The notes under the pieces are model-generated. The model was not told the DNA's origin, did no database searches, and was given only the letters and a program-made list of their open reading frames with translations. Made by a program: the position numbers and the translations under genes. This document shows positions 6,023 to 8,987 of a stretch of 8,987 bases of DNA, in pieces (position 1 is the first letter of the stretch; each line of letters starts with the position of its first letter). Source of the stretch: DATECU01 sp035286745 (lineage in GTDB: Bacteria > Acidobacteriota > Vicinamibacteria > Fen-336); assembly GCA_035286745.1 (NCBI GenBank), contig DATECU010000366.1, positions 1 to 8,987 on the forward strand, in the 5' to 3' direction.

Positions 6023-6709
6023 GTGAAGAGCGCAGGCGTTCGTGAGGCACGGCAGAACCTCTCGGTGCTGCTGGCCGAGGTGGTCAAGGGCCACGAGATC
6101 CTGATCACCGATCGGGGCCGACCGGTGGCCCGGCTGGTGGCTCCGCTCCCCCTTTCAGCCCAGCCCTTCCAGGGACATGCCGCCTTCAGGCGCGCCATGC
6201 CGGCTCTGACCCCGCCGCTCTCGATCACGCTGCTGGGACCCGGGGAGCAGCCCGGGCGGGCGGTAGGCGGCTGGAGCGGCGACTTGCCGGGCCCGCTCTA
6301 CCTCGACGCGACGGCCCTGGCCGGGCTCTACTTCCCCGAGGCCCTGAGCCCGCGCCTGGACCGCGCCTTCAAGGGCCGCCGCGACCTCACCGTCTCCGAC
6401 CTGGCGGTGACCGAGCTCCTGAGCGCGGTGGCCGCCCGCCCGCGCGAGATCGCCGCCCGGATGGCGACCCGCCTGCACATAGCGCTGCTCAAGGACCTCG
6501 ACTCCGGCACCTTCCGGCGGGCGGAGATCGTCCCCGCCACTCACCGCGCCGCCGAACGCCTACTGCTGACCCTGAGCGAACACGCGCTGGCTCCGCGCGA
6601 GGCGCTCCACCTGGCCCTGGCCATGACGGCCGGCGTCACCGGCATCCTCACCTTCGACCCCCGGCTGGCCCGGGCCGCACGGGCCATCGGCCTCACCGCC
6701 CTGCCATGA
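6023..6709 (+). CDS. Phd/YefM antitoxin - PIN-domain (VapC-like) toxin single-chain fusion
   Basis: Residues 1-45 are a Phd/YefM-type antitoxin: VREARQNLSVLLAEVVKG, then ILITDRGRPVARLVA, the operator-binding and dimerisation fold. Residues 46-90 are a Pro/Gly-rich linker that would be the toxin-wrapping tail of a separate antitoxin. Residues 91-228 are a PIN-domain ribonuclease of VapC type: LYLDATALAGLY with D95, VTELLSAVAAR with E131, REALHLALA with E193 where the family normally has Asp, and ILTFDPRLARAARAIGL with D212. Normally these are two adjacent genes, with the antitoxin blocking an RNase that cuts tRNA or rRNA; here no stop separates them. GTG 6023 is the first usable start, because ATG 6015 stops after three codons. 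GGAG at 6017-6020 is too close for an ideal site. An internal TTG (6284) with GGAG could give a free toxin. The gene overlaps the SulP gene by ATGA. A lost stop through sequencing error is the main alternative. Confidence 0.85.
   Translation: MKSAGVREARQNLSVLLAEVVKGHEILITDRGRPVARLVAPLPLSAQPFQGHAAFRRAMPALTPPLSITLLGPGEQPGRAVGGWSGDLPGPLYLDATALAGLYFPEALSPRLDRAFKGRRDLTVSDLAVTELLSAVAARPREIAARMATRLHIALLKDLDSGTFRRAEIVPATHRAAERLLLTLSEHALAPREALHLALAMTAGVTGILTFDPRLARAARAIGLTALP
6273..6286 (+). promoter_or_regulatory. Candidate internal ribosome site and TTG start for a free PIN toxin
   Basis: GGAG at 6273-6276 lies seven bases before an in-frame TTG (6284-6286, residue 88 of the fusion). Starting there would give a 141-residue protein beginning M-P-G-P-L-Y-L-D, which is where stand-alone VapC proteins begin. 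The spacing is ideal, but a GGAG by chance in this GC-rich DNA is not rare. Confidence 0.4.
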
Positions 6710-8436
6710 ATCGGGTCGGTTTCGCCCTCCGGAACGCGCTGACCGGCGGCTATCGGTGGGCCGACCTCAAGGCCGACCTGATGGCGGGCACGGTGGTCGG
6801 CATCGTGGCCCTACCGCTGTCGATGGCGCTGGCCATTGCCTCGGGCGTCGCCCCGCAGCACGGCCTGTACACCGCCATCGTGGGCGGCTTCGTGATCGCC
6901 CTGCTCGGGGGCTCGCGGGTTCAGGTCTCGGGCCCCACCGCGGCCTTCGTGGTGATCCTGGCGCCTATTGCAAGCCGCTTCGGCCTGGGTGGGCTGCTGC
7001 TGGCCACCGCGCTGGCCGGGATCATTCTGATCGCCATGGGCGCGGCGGGCATGGGCCGCTTCATCGAGTTCGTGCCCTACCCGGTCACCACCGGCTTCAC
7101 CGCCGGCATCGCGGTGGTGATCGGCACCCTCCAGATCAAGGACCTCTTGGGCTTGAGCGCGGGCAAGCTGCCCGAGCACTACCTGGACAAGATCGAGGTG
7201 CTGTGGGCCGCGCTTCCCAGCGCCCGTTGGCCCGACTTCGCCATCGGCGCCTTCACGCTGGCGGTGCTGATCCTGTGGCCGCGCCTGACGCACCGGATAC
7301 CCGGCCCGCTGGTGGCGCTGAGCTTGGGGGCCGGCGCCGCCTTCCTGCTCGCCCGCGCCGTCTCCGGCTTCGAGGTCGCGACCATCGCTTCCCGCTTCAG
7401 CCACCAGGTGGCCGGCCTCACGGTCCCCGGCATCCCTCGGCAACTGCCGCTACCGCTTCTGCCCTGGCACCTACCGGGTCCCGACGGGGCGCCGCTCAGC
7501 CTGAGCTTCCGACTCCTGCGCGACCTCACGCCTTCCGCCTTCGCCATCGCCATGCTGGGCGCCATCGAGTCCCTGCTCTCGGCGGTGGTGGCCGACGGCA
7601 TGACCGGCGGCCAGCACGATCCCGACACCGAGCTTCTGGCCCAGGGAATCGGCAACCTGGCGGCGCCCTGCTTCGGCGGCATCGCGGCCACCGGTGCCAT
7701 CGCCCGCACCGCCACCAGCATCCGCTCGGGAGCCCGCTCGCCGGTGGCCGCCGCCTTCCACGCCGTGTTCGTGCTGCTGGCGGTGCTGTTGCTGGCGCCG
7801 CTCCTCGGCTACCTGCCGATGGCCTCGCTGGCCGCACTGCTCCTGGTGGTGGCCTGGAACATGAGCGAGTCCAAGCACTTCCTGCACCTGCTGCGGGTGG
7901 CGCCCCGCAGCGACATCGTGGTGCTTCTCACCTGCTTCGGCCTCACCGTCTTCTTCGACATGGTGGTGTCGGTCACGGCCGGCATCCTGATCGCGGCCCT
8001 GCTCTTCATGCGGCGCATGGCGGAAGTGTCGGGCGTCACCCTGGTGGGTGAAGGCCACCCCGACCTCGATCGGCCGCTGCCTCGAGGTGTCGTGCTCTAC
8101 GACATCGCCGGCCCCCTCTTCTTCGGAGCCGCCCAGAAGGCCATGATGGCGCTCCGCACGGTGGAACAGGGCAACGTCCAGGTGGTGGTGCTCGACCTGG
8201 AGCACGTGCCCGCCATCGACGCCACCGGCCTGGTGGGGCTGGAGTCGCTGGTCAAGCGGCTGAACGAGGCCAAGATCAAGGTGATCCTGGTGGGCATGCA
8301 AGACCAGCCGCTGCGGGCCCTGGCCAAGGCGGGGTGGCGCAACCGCCAGGGCCGGCTGCGGATCTTTCGCTCCTTCGAGCGGGGAATCGCGGTCGCGCGC
8401 CGCTCGGCGGCAGGGCGGGCGACCCGCGAGGCCTGA
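6706..8436 (+). CDS. dauA: SulP-family anion transporter with STAS domain (DauA-like)
   Basis: A 576-residue inner-membrane transporter of the SulP/SLC26 family. Residues 1-435 form the transport domain, with the hallmarks PLSMALAIASGVAPQHGLYTA (37-57), GGSRVQVSGPTAA (68-80), VPYPVTTGFTAGIAVVIGTLQIKDLLGL (123-150) and GAIESLLSAVVADGMTGGQHDPDTELLAQGIGN (285-317). Residues 459-560 are a cytoplasmic STAS domain with the typical DLEHVPAIDATG (497-508) that corresponds to anti-sigma-antagonist phospho-loops. The pattern and length match E. coli DauA (YchM), a succinate/C4-dicarboxylate transporter, more closely than classical sulfate carriers. The substrate could still be sulfate or bicarbonate, so the symbol rests on resemblance. 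The ATG overlaps the stop of the antitoxin-toxin gene (ATGA), and no Shine-Dalgarno sequence is visible, so translation probably depends on re-initiation and transcription on the palindrome-controlled promoter. The reading frame is intact. Confidence 0.9.
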   Translation: MNRVGFALRNALTGGYRWADLKADLMAGTVVGIVALPLSMALAIASGVAPQHGLYTAIVGGFVIALLGGSRVQVSGPTAAFVVILAPIASRFGLGGLLLATALAGIILIAMGAAGMGRFIEFVPYPVTTGFTAGIAVVIGTLQIKDLLGLSAGKLPEHYLDKIEVLWAALPSARWPDFAIGAFTLAVLILWPRLTHRIPGPLVALSLGAGAAFLLARAVSGFEVATIASRFSHQVAGLTVPGIPRQLPLPLLPWHLPGPDGAPLSLSFRLLRDLTPSAFAIAMLGAIESLLSAVVADGMTGGQHDPDTELLAQGIGNLAAPCFGGIAATGAIARTATSIRSGARSPVAAAFHAVFVLLAVLLLAPLLGYLPMASLAALLLVVAWNMSESKHFLHLLRVAPRSDIVVLLTCFGLTVFFDMVVSVTAGILIAALLFMRRMAEVSGVTLVGEGHPDLDRPLPRGVVLYDIAGPLFFGAAQKAMMALRTVEQGNVQVVVLDLEHVPAIDATGLVGLESLVKRLNEAKIKVILVGMQDQPLRALAKAGWRNRQGRLRIFRSFERGIAVARRSAAGRATREA

Positions 8437-8438
8437 AG

Positions 8439-8550
8439 CCGAGCGATCAGCTCACAGTGCTCAGCTCTCAGCTACGGTAGGGTACACCGCGCTCCAACCT
8501 CTCGCCGCCTGCCGTGGCTGAAAGCTGATCGCTGATCGCTGACTGCTGCC
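8439..8550. repeat. Heptamer inverted repeat, copy 4
   Basis: The left arm at 8447-8477 is TCAGCTC, a decayed ACAGTGC, TCAGCTC, TCAGCTA, CGG. The right arm at 8512-8550 is CCG, TGGCTGA, AAGCTGA, TCGCTGA, TCGCTGA, then CTGCTGCC. The decayed unit keeps the 7-bp phase, so the array was four units long. The element lies between the convergent ends of the SulP gene and the DUF2059 gene and fills almost the whole gap; it could act as a bidirectional stop or simply be a neutral insertion site. Confidence 0.83.
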
Positions 8551-8561
8551 ACCAACCCGAC

Positions 8562-8987
8562 CTAGCGCCTGATCCGGGACCGCACTCCCTGGCCGGTCTG
8601 GGATCCCCACACCACGGCCACCTGGACGGTCTCGCGGGCGATGGCCGGGGTGGCGCGGGCCAGCTTCTTGCCGGCCGGCGTTTCGTAGAACGCGAGGATG
8701 TCCTTGACGTCCTGCTGCGTCAGGTGATGGTCGAGGATCGGCACCAGGAGGTCGGCAAAGGCGGAGGGACGCGCCTCACGCAGGAACTCCTCCCAGTAGC
8801 CCGCCGGGGTGTCGGGCATGGCGACCCGCATCACGCCCACCAACTGCTCCAAAGCCTCGGCACCGGCGGTGGCGGACCCGGTGACCTCGACCAGGCGCCT
8901 GAGGTCCTGGATCTTGTCGGTGGGAGCAGCCGGCTTCGCCTCCGGCTTGGCTTCCGGCTTGACCTGCGCCACCGCGGCCGGCGGCAC
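8562..8987 (-). CDS. DUF2059 domain protein, probably exported (5' end outside window)
   Basis: The frame is open to the right edge, and the first visible codon (GTG at the very edge) is probably internal, so an N-terminal signal peptide would lie outside the window. The visible part starts with a low-complexity Ala/Pro/Lys linker (KPEAKPEAKPAAP). It continues with DKIQDLRRLVEVTGSATAGAEALEQLV and ends with the family's signature region: LLVPILDHHLTQQDVKDILAFYETPAGKKLARATPAIARETVQVAVVWG. DUF2059 proteins are small helical proteins, usually periplasmic, of unknown function. The stop is TAG at 8562-8564, reached from the opposite direction to the SulP gene. Family assignment is good; the role is unknown. 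Confidence 0.85.
   Translation of the reverse strand: MPPAAVAQVKPEAKPEAKPAAPTDKIQDLRRLVEVTGSATAGAEALEQLVGVMRVAMPDTPAGYWEEFLREARPSAFADLLVPILDHHLTQQDVKDILAFYETPAGKKLARATPAIARETVQVAVVWGSQTGQGVRSRIRR

Noticed and set aside
6001..6228. Small minus-strand frame across the operator and antitoxin
   Set aside because: It reads through the palindrome and antisense to the antitoxin, with no motif or ribosome site.
6756..8051. 431-residue frame inside the SulP gene
   Set aside because: It is the +2 shadow of the transporter, rich in Arg, Gly and His with no membrane segments, while the SulP frame matches the family over its full length.
7471..8301. 276-residue His/Gln/Gly-rich frame opposite the SulP gene
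   Set aside because: Composition is that of antisense GC-rich coding DNA; the His-rich look comes from reversed GTG/CTG codons, not a metal-binding protein.

Overview
The window reads as a chromosomal fragment of a GC-rich, Gram-negative bacterium. The codons are strongly GC-biased, so long open frames also occur opposite the real genes. A TonB-dependent outer-membrane receptor proves an outer membrane. The receptor's N-terminal carboxypeptidase-regulatory-like domain, together with DUF2059, SulP and TauE/SafE proteins and many short intergenic inverted repeats, makes Acidobacteriota my best guess. This is an inference; no rRNA or other phylogenetic marker is present.

Layout, left to right: (1) the 3' part of a TauE/SafE-family membrane exporter (+, cut by the left edge); (2) a gap holding two tandem copies of a heptamer-built inverted repeat that runs into the start codon of a TrmL-type tRNA 2'-O-methyltransferase (+); (3) a convergent gap holding a second, octamer-built inverted repeat, whose left arm encodes the last codons and the stop of trmL; (4) an MFS exporter (-); (5) a divergent promoter region free of repeats, with a good sigma70-like promoter for (6) a 903-residue TonB-dependent receptor (+); (7) a gap with a third heptamer element, then a perfect 22-bp palindrome; (8) a single reading frame that fuses a Phd/YefM-type antitoxin to a PIN-domain (VapC-like) toxin, overlapping by ATGA (9) a SulP/DauA-type anion transporter with a C-terminal STAS domain; (10) a convergent gap with a fourth heptamer element; (11) a DUF2059 protein (-, cut by the right edge).

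The most unusual gene is the antitoxin-toxin fusion. It has no stop between the two halves, an operator-like palindrome over its promoter, a candidate internal TTG start with its own GGAG for a free PIN domain, an Asp-to-Glu change at one expected metal-ligand position, and translational coupling to a transporter. The second notable theme is the set of intergenic repeats. One family is built from 7-bp units (TCAGCNN on one arm, NNGCTGA on the other) and the other from 8-bp units (ACACAGAG/CTCTGTGN). Both form long inverted repeats, sit in every gap except the divergent promoter, and contact both ends of trmL.

The remaining genes are ordinary: membrane transport (TauE/SafE, MFS, SulP), outer-membrane uptake (TonB receptor), tRNA wobble-base modification and a small exported DUF2059 protein. 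Apart from the ATGA pair I see no evidence that they form one pathway.
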